Below, piece by piece: positions 19,873 through 27,541 of a stretch of DNA of 64,000 nt. The notes beneath the pieces were generated by a model. That model saw only the letters and a program-made list of their open reading frames with translations, ran no database searches and was not told the DNA's origin. Source of the DNA: Ornithinimicrobium sp. INDO-MA30-4 (GTDB lineage: Bacteria > Actinomycetota > Actinomycetes > Actinomycetales > Dermatophilaceae); the NCBI RefSeq assembly GCF_021535045.1, contig NZ_CP091056.1:1612001-1676000 (forward strand). Reading direction: 5' to 3'. The position numbers and the translations under genes were made by a program. Numbering within the stretch: the stretch's first letter is position 1; the number at the start of each line of letters is the position of its first letter.

Positions 19873-20715
19873 CTAGTGACGATTTTCGTCAGTTAGACCT
19901 TGCTCACTCTCGGGCAGGTCGGTGTCGACTTGCTCTTTGCGGACCTCCTCGGTGACCTGGCGATCCTCAGTGACGGTGTCGGTGTCCATTTTGACCCTTT
20001 CCACTGGCACAGTCTCCTTGTCCACCACGACCCGCTCTTCGCTTAGCGACACTTCTTGTTCGTCATCACCGAGCCCGCCAGGTGAGGACGCTTGACTGCG
20101 ATCGCCCTCCGCGATTGGCTCACGCTCGATACGAACCTCTTCGCGCTGCACGGGAACTGTCTTGGTGACATTCTCCGTGACGACATACTTGCGCAGTCGT
20201 GCCTTGCCAGCATTGACCTTCTCGGTGCCGACCTGAACCTGCTCTTCAGAACGGGTCATGCTTGGGCCTTCATCTGTGTGCGCACGGTCTTGTCCAACGT
20301 GCCCAACACCATCAACACCGTCGTCAGTATTGGCTGCTTCCCGACCATGAAGATCACTGTGACCGGGGTCGCGATCGTGATTCTCGTCGTTGCCGTGATG
20401 TCCACCAATCCCGTAGTACTGGAAGAGTGTGCGCTCTTCTTCGGGCGAGATGCTGGCGTCCTCATCTACTCGAGGAGCATCCTTGATCACGTCTTTGGCG
20501 TAAGCCACACGGACTTCACTGCCCTGCACGTGGGCACCCTGCAACGGCACGAATGACTGCGACGTGCCGAAAAACCCTGTGCTTGCCGTCACCCACGAGG
20601 GCTCCCCACTGGTGTCATCGAGGTAGATCTGGCCTACCTTGCCCACCTTGTCGCCGTCTTGGTCAATCACTACGCCATCACTCGCGAGGGCCTGGATCTC
20701 ATCGGTCGTAATCAT
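19873..20715 (-). CDS. PRC-barrel plus DUF2382 stress-response protein
   Basis: 280 residues. The N-terminal about 90 form a PRC-barrel (IDQDGDKVGKVGQIYLDD, WVTASTGFFGTSQSFVPL). A His/Asp-rich linker follows, then a DUF2382 domain (about 155-270) with RLRKYVVTENVTKTVPVQRE and VVVDKETVPVERVKM, dominated by alternating Glu and Val. DUF2382 proteins are stress-induced in several bacteria, with unknown activity. Two TTAC-N3-GTAA sites lie 28 and 47 bases upstream of the ATG. Confidence 0.85.
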   Translation of the reverse strand: MITTDEIQALASDGVVIDQDGDKVGKVGQIYLDDTSGEPSWVTASTGFFGTSQSFVPLQGAHVQGSEVRVAYAKDVIKDAPRVDEDASISPEEERTLFQYYGIGGHHGNDENHDRDPGHSDLHGREAANTDDGVDGVGHVGQDRAHTDEGPSMTRSEEQVQVGTEKVNAGKARLRKYVVTENVTKTVPVQREEVRIEREPIAEGDRSQASSPGGLGDDEQEVSLSEERVVVDKETVPVERVKMDTDTVTEDRQVTEEVRKEQVDTDLPESEQGLTDENRH

Positions 20716-20742
20716 CAGTATTCCTTTCGATTCTGGTCGGTC

Positions 20743-20753
20743 TTACGGCGTAA
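20743..20753. promoter_or_regulatory. TTAC-N3-GTAA palindrome, site 4
   Basis: TTACGGCGTAA, 28 bases upstream of the PRC-barrel gene. It is the first of a pair spaced 19 bases apart, start to start. Confidence 0.7.
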
Positions 20754-20761
20754 GTCCAACC

Positions 20762-20772
20762 TTACGATGTAA
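20762..20772. promoter_or_regulatory. TTAC-N3-GTAA palindrome, site 5
   Basis: TTACGATGTAA, 19 bases from site 4, upstream of the PRC-barrel gene. Confidence 0.7.
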
Positions 20773-20853
20773 ACGTATGGCATGTATCAGACCCGCGCAA
20801 CCCCCTAGTTCAGTTATGTGCCCCAGGTGCGACGCACTTTCCTTCATCTTTGA

Positions 20854-20864
20854 TTACGTTGTAA
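20854..20864. promoter_or_regulatory. TTAC-N3-GTAA palindrome, site 6
   Basis: TTACGTTGTAA upstream of the WhiB-like gene, 20 bases from site 7. Confidence 0.7.
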
Positions 20865-20873
20865 GGTTGCGGT

Positions 20874-20884
20874 TTACAGCGTAA
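20874..20884. promoter_or_regulatory. TTAC-N3-GTAA palindrome, site 7
   Basis: TTACAGCGTAA, about 60 bases upstream of the WhiB-like gene start. Confidence 0.7.
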
Positions 20885-20946
20885 GAACACTGCGCGTTTC
20901 GCCTTTCGCGGGGTCTAAGAAATGCGCGAACACGAGAAGCGCGAAC

Positions 20947-21252
20947 ATGACTAACCGATGGAGATATCGACATGAGCCTGGCCACCTCCCCTTCCTGCTG
21001 GCGCAGGAGGACCGCTCACTGCGCTGGCAAGAGTTAGGAGCTTGTGCCGAACTCGACACCGAGATTTTTTATGTCGGTTCACAGCGCGGGCCCGCGCTGA
21101 CTGCCTTCGAGAACGTGGCCAAGGGCGTTTGCGCGTCTTGCCCAGTCCTGCTCCAGTGCCGCGACTACGCGTTGCGCACTCACGAACCGTACGGAATTTG
21201 GGGCGGGCTCACTCCTCAGGATAGAGAACGACACTACCGACGGCACCGATGA
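20947..21252 (+). CDS. WhiB-like iron-sulfur transcription factor
   Basis: 101 residues with the four Wbl cysteines: one in GACAELD (about residue 33) and three in VCASCPVLLQCRDYAL (C-x-x-C-x5-C). The GIWGG turn and basic tail (DRERHYRRHR) follow. Wbl proteins bind a redox- or NO-sensitive [4Fe-4S] cluster and partner the primary sigma factor. Two TTAC-N3-GTAA sites precede it, so it belongs to, and may help control, the neighbouring stress genes. I cannot assign it to a named paralogue. Confidence 0.88.
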   Translation: MTNRWRYRHEPGHLPFLLAQEDRSLRWQELGACAELDTEIFYVGSQRGPALTAFENVAKGVCASCPVLLQCRDYALRTHEPYGIWGGLTPQDRERHYRRHR

Positions 21253-21327
21253 GCACCGGTCTCATTCTTGGCTACCACAGGGACTAAAGACCCTGGTCGT
21301 CAGGCCAGGGCTCATTAGGGTCAAAGT

Positions 21328-21759
21328 ATGAGCATCGACGAACCGATCACCGAGTTACCCGAGCTGGAGTGTTGGGAACGACTCAAAGCCAACGAGTTCG
21401 GTCGGCTGGCCTACCACCTCATCGACGAGGTGCATATCGTGCCCATTAACTACGCGGCCGCGCCCGGGCACCGCCTACTCTTCCGCACTGCCGAGGGCAG
21501 CAAGTTGCTCGGGGTGGTGATGCACGGCGACGTAGCTTTTGAGATTGATAGCTTTGACGGTGAGCACGCCTGGAGCGTAGTGGCGCGCGGCCAAGCCCGA
21601 CAGCTTGAGGGTCAAGAGGCTCGCGATGCTGACCACCTGCCTCTGCGGCCGTGGGTTAGTTCACCCAAATACAACGTCGTCGGGATTGACGTCACTGAGG
21701 TGACCGGGCGAGAGTTTGACCTCAATCGGCCCTGGTTGCACATGATTCCCCGGCAATAG
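21328..21759 (+). CDS. Pyridoxamine 5'-phosphate oxidase-family flavoprotein
   Basis: 143 residues, split-barrel fold. CWERLKANEFGRLAYHLIDE, then VPINYAAAPGHRLLFRTAEG and SKLLGVVMHGDVAFEIDSFD match the family used by actinobacterial F420/FMN-binding proteins of unknown substrate. It is monocistronic and downstream of the WhiB gene. Family membership is clear, the reaction is not. Confidence 0.8.
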   Translation: MSIDEPITELPELECWERLKANEFGRLAYHLIDEVHIVPINYAAAPGHRLLFRTAEGSKLLGVVMHGDVAFEIDSFDGEHAWSVVARGQARQLEGQEARDADHLPLRPWVSSPKYNVVGIDVTEVTGREFDLNRPWLHMIPRQ

Positions 21760-21881
21760 GGCTTCGCGTTGCCCCTCCTTCACCCGTCTGTTCGCACTCT
21801 TTGCCGCTGATCGCACGCAATTTCGTGCGGCCCGCGGGAAGAACTGCGATTCGCACTTTTTGCCGGGCCCGCCCCACACGG

Positions 21882-22262
21882 TCAGTTGGCGCTCCAGCCT
21901 GACGCACGGGCGATTCGGATCGGCCCTTTGGCCGTCGATGGGTCAACGGCCCTCCCGCCTTGCGTGATAACGACCTCATCAGCGTCGACCAGTCGGCGGG
22001 CGGCGTTGCGGGCTTGCGGCATCAAGTCACGCCAACCGTCGGAGTCGACAGCCTTCGCTGCTTCTGAGGGACAGATCGTCGACGTGCGCGCCCGAGCGCT
22101 CAGCAGATCAACAATGGCCGACTGCAACTCATGATCGGCGTCGGTGAGCCGATTGCGGCGACACTTCTCACCGCAATAGCGGAGATCGTCCCAATTGCGC
22201 TCCCACTTTTTGCGCCACTCAATAGTGCGACCGCATGCGACACAATTCTTGGTTTTGCTCAT
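21882..22262 (-). CDS. DUF2256-DUF3253 fusion protein
   Basis: 126 residues made of two small domains. Residues about 5-40 are a zinc ribbon of the DUF2256 type (NCVACGRTIEWRKKWERNW, then RYCGEKCRRNRL). Residues about 45-120 match DUF3253, a winged-helix-like domain (ICPSEAAKAV, WRDLMPQARNAARRLVDAD, TQGGRAVDP and KGPIRIARA). The pairing occurs in other bacteria and suggests a nucleic-acid-binding role, but no function is established. Confidence 0.8.
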   Translation of the reverse strand: MSKTKNCVACGRTIEWRKKWERNWDDLRYCGEKCRRNRLTDADHELQSAIVDLLSARARTSTICPSEAAKAVDSDGWRDLMPQARNAARRLVDADEVVITQGGRAVDPSTAKGPIRIARASGWSAN

Positions 22263-22377
22263 GGTCCAGACAACATATCGCCACGTTCGCTACTCCAGCG
22301 CGGCGAGCTCGTGAACCCCCACACATCGCCTTGCTCACTGGCCAAGAACCCTGCGGGCACATGGCGTCAGTGTGTGA

Positions 22378-22849
22378 TGATCTCACCTGCCGGAAACGTG
22401 ATCGCCGACGGTCATAATCTGCATCCTGAGATCGTTGCTGAGGTGCGCCTGAGGTCTCGGTCAGATACGGAAAGGCCACGCTGACCGATGGCACGATCGC
22501 TGGCAGCACCACGACTGGGGCGGAGTTGATACGGAGCGCGCTGCGGGCAAACGCTAGCACCGCATACCCCTTGGTCTGTGCCTCTGCGCTGATGTCCAGC
22601 ACTCCAGCGAAGGCACTAGGCCTCGGCGAAGTCGGCGAACTGACTCCTGGTCAATGGGCTGACCTGGTGGTTTGGGACGACGTCGCCGAGCAGGTCGCCG
22701 GGATGATGTCTCACGGCGAGTGGGTAGTGGGACCTTATCTACTCACCAGCAAGGCGCTGAAGGCGCAGCACGACCTCGCGCTCATCACGGGCTCCCCAAA
22801 AGCGCCGAGCAGCCAGCCTCAAAGAACAACCCCGACCACCAACCGGTGA
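22378..22849 (+). pseudogene. nagA: Remnant of N-acetylglucosamine-6-phosphate deacetylase
   Basis: Two pieces of NagA survive. Around 22380-22440 there is AGNVIADGHNLHPEIVAEV (the metal-binding His region). From about 22448 in another frame come RYGKATLTDGTIAGSTTTG, STPAKALGLGEVGELTPGQW and ADLVVWDD, the normal C-terminus. The roughly 20 residues expected between them, with the catalytic Asp (TDAM region), are missing, and so is the N-terminal half. Unlike most broken genes here it cannot be repaired by one base, so it is a genuine relic. Confidence 0.7.
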
Positions 22850-23045
22850 GCGACCACAGCAGGAGCATTGGCAGCCCCAGGGCCAAGGCGTTCAACACCA
22901 GCAGCCACGTGTCCCCTCGCACGCTCGACTGGCCCATTGACCGCCCGAGCAGCAGACCAACGATAACGAGACTGGCCAAAGCCGGTATTGCGATCATGCC
23001 GTTCCTGTCGTTGAGCCCTGGCCGTTCCAGAAGCAGCCATTGCAC
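22785..23045 (-). CDS. Small membrane protein, uncertain
   Basis: An 86-residue frame with two strongly hydrophobic stretches (MIAIPALASLVIVGLLLG and WLLVLNALALGLPMLLLW). It overlaps the last bases of the nagA remnant on the other strand. No family recognised, and the start is unclear: an internal ATG (MIAIPAL) is also possible. It could be a DUF-type two-helix protein or a chance frame. Confidence 0.4.
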   Translation of the reverse strand: MQWLLLERPGLNDRNGMIAIPALASLVIVGLLLGRSMGQSSVRGDTWLLVLNALALGLPMLLLWSLTGWWSGLFFEAGCSALLGSP

Positions 23046-23083
23046 TATATCCAGGCGGCGAGACGATCACGGATTCGGTTCGG

Positions 23084-23719
23084 TCAGGTGCGCCGTTCAG
23101 CGAGATGCGAGGCGCCCGGTCCGCTGAGTTCTTCTAGGAAAATCGACCGACCAGCCATCACCATGACCAATGCCCGAGTTGGGCCGGTCACTTCGTCGCC
23201 TTCGCCAGAGACGAATGCGCTGTCGGTGGCGCTCAACGACAGCCCTTTGACTCGAGACTTGCTGGGCACCGCAAAGTCTCGACTGGCATAAAAATCAGCA
23301 ACTGCTGCCCACGCCGCGACGTTGCCTTCATCGCGCAGCCCCAACGGGTGCCTGATGTCTTCGCTGTGCACCAGCACCTCCCCCAGGTATGCCGCTGTGT
23401 CCCCCGAAGGTGCAACCGTCGCATTGACCAAACCCTCAAATCGCTGCAGTGTTTCGTGCAGCATCGCCCCCATCTGCTCCTGCAGGCGCCGCTCGTTGTG
23501 CACGGCTGGACGAAACCCAGACCCAACAATGCTGGCAATCCACCGCCAAGGTCCCACGCTGGCTGCTGTACTCAAGTGCGCCACCACGTGCTCAACATCC
23601 CAATCACCACACAAGGTCGGCTCGTGCCACTGCTCATCAGTCAAGGTCGCTAGGTCAGCGGCCAGGCTGCGGCGGGCCTCGTGGATGCGCTGCCACAGGT
23701 TGGCGTCATCGGCCTTCAT
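23084..23719 (-). CDS. Maleylpyruvate isomerase/DinB-fold protein
   Basis: 211 residues. LATLTDEQWHEPTLCGDWDV and EHVVAHLSTAAS are the N-terminal signature of the mycothiol-dependent maleylpyruvate isomerase family, a four-helix DinB fold with a His metal ligand in HVVAHL; LVHSEDIRHPLGL supplies a second conserved His. Many paralogues exist in actinobacteria and most have unknown substrates. It overlaps the upstream methyltransferase by 4 bases. Confidence 0.8.
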   Translation of the reverse strand: MKADDANLWQRIHEARRSLAADLATLTDEQWHEPTLCGDWDVEHVVAHLSTAASVGPWRWIASIVGSGFRPAVHNERRLQEQMGAMLHETLQRFEGLVNATVAPSGDTAAYLGEVLVHSEDIRHPLGLRDEGNVAAWAAVADFYASRDFAVPSKSRVKGLSLSATDSAFVSGEGDEVTGPTRALVMVMAGRSIFLEELSGPGASHLAERRT

Positions 23720-24486
23720 CGCGCTCCTGTTGTGGCGTTGGGCTTACGGGCTGTCAGACGAAACCGACGTTGGGTGACCGCGATTGGCCTGGCCAGCTCT
23801 AGGCCGGTCAGAGTTTTCTCGTGATCGCGCACGTGAAAATCTGGAACATCCCACGGCACCAGAGCCATGTATTCAACAAGGGTCTGAACGTCGTCAAACA
23901 CCATCGACCCTGACCAGTCGTCGGCTGCGTCGATCACCAAGCCTGCCCCGAGGGCGCGGGCTCGGTGCTGCTCGAGGACGCTGTCCGGGTATGCCGTCTC
24001 GCCACCAAACCATTCACGCAACTCTTGCGCGTCTCGGCCGTCGACCTGCTGGGTCAGGAACAGTCCCCCAGGACTCAGCACCCGACATACCTCGGCTGGG
24101 TCGTAGGCCTCGTGCCGATTCATGATCAAGTCAAATGTGTCATCTGCGAAGGGCAGGCGAGCCGCGACATCCGGGTCCATGAGCCACCACCTCGGCGCCC
24201 AGTGGACTGAGCGCCTCCCGAGCACGCGGCATATTGGCGCCCATCCCTCCGTCGCGGTGATGTGCGGCTTGACCTGCCCACCTTCGGTCCGATCCAGCAG
24301 TGCCATCAGTCGCTCCCCACCACCCGTCCCCATGTCGAGCACCTGCGACGCAGCCGACAATGCCTGCGCGCACTCGCCTTCGAAGTCCCACGGCGGCGTG
24401 TTGGATTGCATCCGATCCCCGAGGCGCGAGAAGTCCCACCCCACCATTTGCCCCTGCTGATGAGCCCGCACCCATGCTTCAATCAT
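23716..24486 (-). CDS. SAM-dependent methyltransferase
   Basis: 256 residues with the class I motif LDMGTGGGERLMAL, RLPFADDTFDLIMNRHEAYD and CRVLSPGGLFLTQQV. The segment at about 24175-24245 reads nonsense in frame (WAPICRVLGRRSVHW), while the neighbouring frame gives GANMPRAREALSPLGAEVVA, the expected motif-II strand. Two compensating frame errors therefore hide there. Substrate unknown. Translationally coupled to the isomerase-like gene downstream. Confidence 0.8.
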   Translation of the reverse strand: MIEAWVRAHQQGQMVGWDFSRLGDRMQSNTPPWDFEGECAQALSAASQVLDMGTGGGERLMALLDRTEGGQVKPHITATEGWAPICRVLGRRSVHWAPRWWLMDPDVAARLPFADDTFDLIMNRHEAYDPAEVCRVLSPGGLFLTQQVDGRDAQELREWFGGETAYPDSVLEQHRARALGAGLVIDAADDWSGSMVFDDVQTLVEYMALVPWDVPDFHVRDHEKTLTGLELARPIAVTQRRFRLTARKPNATTGAR

Positions 24487-24532
24487 GGCGGCACTCTACG
24501 TTCAAACTCGCCAACAAAGCACTGGAGCACCC

Positions 24533-24873
24533 ATGCCTGAACGACCAACGATTGACCTCACCACCGAAGAGCAGGTGCTGTTGCAAAAGCCCATGCGCAA
24601 CCAAACGGGCTTGCCGTCAACAAACTGATCGATCAGCCTGGCCAACGAGTCATGGCGATCGCTCTCACCCAGGGCAGCGAATTGCCCAAGCACGAGGCCC
24701 CGCCCGCAGCCTGCCTTCACGTGCTGACCGGTGAAGTCGTCCTTGTTGCCGGCGATGGCCGACAGCCCCTGGAAACTGGTTCCCTCGTCCAGATCCCGCA
24801 AAGGTCACACCATCTTGAAGCGATCACCGATTGCTTTGCGCTGCTGACGGTCACGACAACGCCACAGAACTAA
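24533..24873 (+). CDS. Cupin-type small protein
   Basis: About 113 residues after repair of a break near 24600. The first part reads MPERPTIDLTTEEQVLLQKP; the second, LIDQPGQRVMAIALTQGSEL, with CLHVLTGEVVLVAGDGRQPL and GSLVQIPQRSHHLEAITDCF, is a single-domain cupin barrel with a His ligand pattern (H-x-x-E near the end, H-E in KHEAPP). Likely metal-binding; substrate unknown. Convergent with the next gene. Confidence 0.7.
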
Positions 24874-25276
24874 CGCGTGGAGCAGGGCCGGTGGAACACA
24901 AAACGCACCTCAGGCTGATGAACGTGCAGATCATCACATCGATAGCCACGCAGCCACAGCACCCCGTCGGCGGCCCTTAGATAGAAACCCTTCGGGATCT
25001 GATGATCTTCGCTGATAGGCAGTGACGCGACCGTCAGCGAGCCGCTCGGCGCACGCCCCTGGGAAAAGTCGGCATCCCCAGCAGGCTCTTGGTCAGTCAA
25101 AACAAGCCGCAAGTATGGCGCGGTCGCCAGCGGGCACAACCCCAAACCTTGCGCAGATGCCGCCGCAAAGATCTGCGGCAGTGTCGCACACCCGCAGAAT
25201 CCAACGCTTGACGGAGATCGTCGCGGGATAGCCCGCCCACCTTCACTGACACCGGCTGCGCATCGTGGGTTCCCAT
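24870..25276 (-). CDS. Conserved protein, function unknown
   Basis: About 135 residues: MGTHDAQPVSVKVGGLSRDD, LRQALDSAGV, then after a break near 25190 TLPQIFAAASAQGLGLCPLA, APYLRLVLTDQE, APSGSLTVASLPISEDHQIP, KGFYLRAADGVLWLRGYRCD. The block (GL-x-LCP...LRL...DQ...P-x-GS-x-TVAS...PKGFYLR...LWLRGY) is one I have seen in short bacterial proteins, but I cannot name a function. The stop overlaps the last bases of the cupin gene. Confidence 0.6.
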
Positions 25277-25341
25277 GGCCACCAGTTTGACGGCAGACCT
25301 GCAGAGTTGAAGACCGGGCCAAATCATGCTGGAGTCGGAGG

Positions 25342-25542
25342 ATGACAAGAAAGCACTGGCCATTTATCTTGTGCCTAATCGGATTCGCACTGGCAGGCGG
25401 CGCGTTTCTCTTGCTGATCCCGTCATTCTTCAACGATGAGGCCACGGTGCGGCCCTCGGTGGTCATCGGCTTGGCCTTGATCACCTTCGCTCTGGGCGTG
25501 GGGGTTAAGCGCTTAAGCCCCTACGTGCGCCCGGACAAATAA
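25342..25542 (+). CDS. Two-helix small membrane protein
   Basis: 66 residues: a helix WPFILCLIGFALAGGAFLLL, a short loop and a second helix VVIGLALITFALGVGV, with a basic/aromatic tail. No family name recognised. It ends 2 bases before the attachment repeat at 25544, so it is the last gene of the chromosomal side before the island. Confidence 0.6.
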   Translation: MTRKHWPFILCLIGFALAGGAFLLLIPSFFNDEATVRPSVVIGLALITFALGVGVKRLSPYVRPDK

Positions 25543-25543
25543 C

Positions 25544-25590
25544 AGAGCTGGCGAAGAGACTCGAACTCTCAACCACCTGTTTACAAGACA
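25544..25590 (-). repeat. Attachment-site copy: 3' part of tRNA-Thr
   Basis: 47 bases, 45 of them identical to 36397-36443, which is the 3' part (anticodon loop to acceptor) of tRNA-Thr(TGT). The two differences (25557 and 25567) change a G-C pair of the T-stem to A-U, so pairing is kept. No 5' half is present, so this is not a working tRNA. It marks the far end of the island integrated by the integrase at 35139-36259. Confidence 0.88.
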
Positions 25591-26159
25591 CCCGGATGAA
25601 ACTCGCTGACCTGCGGATATTGCACGTGGCAGGGTTGTTTGGACCGTTTGATGCAACATACGTGCATCAGGCGTGCCCCCTCGTGGCCCGTTCTGACCGT
25701 TGCGTCCAAAGCGTTCAGCCCCTGGGCAGGATTGCTGCCAAGGTAGATGACATCTGATCCGTGAGGCTGAGGCGTCGCTGGAGGATGTCCTTCGTTGCCA
25801 AGCCCTACCCCCAGATGTCCCGTGGCGGCGTAGTCAACGTCGCGTGCAGACGTCGGTCGGTGGGCGGCCCAGATGTCCCGTGGCGGCGTAGTCAACGTCG
25901 CGTGCAGACGTCGGTCGGTGGGCGGCGCAGAAGTCCAAGGGTTCAGCCGCAGTCCGCCTATCAGCGTGGTGTGACCTAAAGACGCGTACGTACATCGTCG
26001 TGGGCCTGACCCACGACTGCGAGAACGTAGACGTGGGCCCTACGGAGGCGCCTGGGGCGCCGCGTCACTCGCTCGGATCTTCCTGCCCCAACTCTTGCGA
26101 GCGAGGACCTATCGACACGTCGTTCACCTTAAGCAACGGCACGTGCGGAGGGTCGATCT
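25591..26159. other. Non-coding left end of the island
   Basis: About 570 bases without a convincing gene. It contains CATACGTGCA (25657-25666), also found near the other end, and a perfect tandem duplication at 25812-25927. Nothing else is recognisable; no excisionase gene is seen. Confidence 0.5.
25812..25927. repeat. 58-bp perfect tandem duplication
   Basis: The unit CAGATGTCCCGTGGCGGCGT... (25812-25869) is followed directly by an identical copy (25870-25927). It lies in non-coding DNA at the island end. Identity suggests recent slippage or an assembly duplication. Confidence 0.85.
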
Positions 26160-26534
26160 CTAAACGCCTTCAAGACTCTGCAGCGCTTCTCGTATATATG
26201 GCGTGACGTGGAATATCACCATTCGGTTCAGCAACTCTTGACGCAGGCTTTCTTCCTCTAGGCCAACCGGCGCCTCAAGCCCGTATTTCAACTCGTGCAC
26301 AACGCGAAGCAGGACATTGTCATTGCGCGCGGTCGTAGTGACTACTACGCTGAATTGATCGAGCTCCTCCGGTTGCTGGATAAGGAAATCGACTTGAATG
26401 GAGCCGTCTTTCTCTCCAGTATCTTTCTCAGCACGCACGGTCGCGTATAGCTCGATCTCCCGTATCCCGCGCAGGTCAATGACGCGTGCGATGTCCTCGA
26501 TGGACGGAGCGGTTCGGCCTTCTGGCTCGCTCAT
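26160..26534 (-). CDS. SecB-like chaperone
   Basis: 124 residues. Strand/helix layout resembles SecB: IREIELYATVRAE, then a long strand pair (FSVVVTTTARND, LLRVVHELKYGLEAP) and the helix MVIFHVTPYIREALQSL, matching the L-F-P-Y-x-R-x-x-I-x-S-L hallmark. It ends soon after this helix, shorter than housekeeping SecB. The ATG overlaps the stop of the upstream HTH gene (ATGA). Gram-positive actinobacteria usually lack housekeeping SecB; known copies, such as Rv1957 of M. tuberculosis, serve toxin-antitoxin-chaperone systems. The SecB assignment is by pattern recall. Confidence 0.6.
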   Translation of the reverse strand: MSEPEGRTAPSIEDIARVIDLRGIREIELYATVRAEKDTGEKDGSIQVDFLIQQPEELDQFSVVVTTTARNDNVLLRVVHELKYGLEAPVGLEEESLRQELLNRMVIFHVTPYIREALQSLEGV

Positions 26535-27151
26535 CGAGCGGGATCTTTCTCGTAAGCGTTCGACGTGCGCACGGCCAAGTGACCCCATTCCGGCCGATCT
26601 GCCGCGCTGCGTGGCGCAGGTTCGCCCGCCCACGAGCGCAGCCTCACGCCCATCACGCGGCCAAGGTCGGCGTTCGCACGATGACGCGCCGCCCGCTCGC
26701 GCAAACACGCATTGCCCTCATCGATGTCCTCAAGTAGAGGATGGAGAGGCGCATTCGGTCGCATGGACCCCTTCGACATTGCCCAACGCTGCACGTCACC
26801 CCACAGCCACACGCCCCCACTGACCGGATTTGAGGCAGCAGGGAATCCAGCTAGTCCGCGCTTGCCCGTAACCCACTGATGAACCGCCTGGCGAGTGACC
26901 GACAGTCGGCTAGCGATGTCTGATTTAGTGACAAGGTCTTCATGCACACGGAGGCAATGCGCCCCGTTGTCCTCGAGCCACCTCGCAGCCGCTCGGAGTG
27001 CATCGAGATACGTGTCGCCACTGAAGACGGCGGACATGTAGGGAGCACCCGCATGGTCATGCCCGCTGGTCCCGTCCAGCTCATCAACGATCTTCTCAGC
27101 GAGTTCGGGGCTCACATGGTCGACAGTGACGTTGACCTCATAGTGGTTCAC
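26531..27151 (-). CDS. Helix-turn-helix protein, candidate antitoxin
   Basis: 206 residues from a GTG with GAGAGGG upstream. Residues 1-70 (YEVNVTVDHVSPELAEKIVD; FSGDTYLDALRAAARWLEDN) resemble the small alpha/beta domain of HicB-type antitoxins. Residues about 73-100 are a helix-turn-helix (TKSDIASRLSVTRQAVHQW then VTGKRG), followed by VWLWGDVQRWA as in site-specific DNA-binding proteins. The C-terminal third is charged and could contact the chaperone. A palindrome at 27220-27237 just upstream is a likely operator. Antitoxin role is inferred from gene order. Confidence 0.55.
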   Translation of the reverse strand: MNHYEVNVTVDHVSPELAEKIVDELDGTSGHDHAGAPYMSAVFSGDTYLDALRAAARWLEDNGAHCLRVHEDLVTKSDIASRLSVTRQAVHQWVTGKRGLAGFPAASNPVSGGVWLWGDVQRWAMSKGSMRPNAPLHPLLEDIDEGNACLRERAARHRANADLGRVMGVRLRSWAGEPAPRSAADRPEWGHLAVRTSNAYEKDPAR

Positions 27152-27219
27152 GATAGTTCCCTCTCAAGGCGGTCGCGCCGCAAGGAGGATCCCCTCCTGG
27201 TGGCGATCGGCGCTCCGCC

Positions 27220-27237
27220 TGTTGACATATGTAAACA
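27220..27237. promoter_or_regulatory. 18-bp palindrome, candidate operator
   Basis: TGTTGACATATGTAAACA is a palindrome with one mismatched pair, 69 bases upstream of the HTH gene start and 26 bases after the stop of the small upstream gene. It is a plausible autoregulatory site for the HTH protein. Confidence 0.55.
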
Positions 27238-27262
27238 CAACCGGCTGCGTCGGCGCCAGTGG

Positions 27263-27541
27263 CTACGCTGAGGGCGGAGGAACTCCAGGGCCACGCTTGC
27301 GGGCGAGCAGGATCGCGTGGTTCTTGGGACACTTGCTCGCATCCCTCCTGACTCTGTCTGCCCAGACATCGTCGTCCTTGGGTGTCCCTGCGATCTGGAA
27401 GTCAGCCGTTCCGTGCTTGCAGGGACAGTAGGCGCGGTAGTGTTTGCCCTCGGCCACCACCTGCCAGCCGCGTCTGATGATGCGCACGACCTCATCACGA
27501 AGCGCTCCGTTCCACTGGGCCCGGGCCTGCTTCGCTGTCAT
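27263..27541 (-). CDS. Small HicA-like protein, candidate toxin
   Basis: 92 residues. After an N-terminal helix (ARAQWNGALRDEVVRIIRRG) it reads WQVVAEGKHYRAYCPCKHGT, then IAGTPKDDD and ADRVRRDASKC. The order (helix, G-W-x-V, K/S-H-Y, strand with a Pro, helix) recalls HicA toxins, dsRNA-binding-fold ribonucleases with an essential His. Start ATG at 27541. A longer open frame runs upstream but has no protein-like sequence. It is first in the order toxin, antitoxin, chaperone. Fold and activity are not proven. Confidence 0.5.
   Translation of the reverse strand: MTAKQARAQWNGALRDEVVRIIRRGWQVVAEGKHYRAYCPCKHGTADFQIAGTPKDDDVWADRVRRDASKCPKNHAILLARKRGPGVPPPSA

Noticed and set aside
25812..25927. CRISPR array
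   Set aside because: The two units are directly adjacent and identical, with no spacers.
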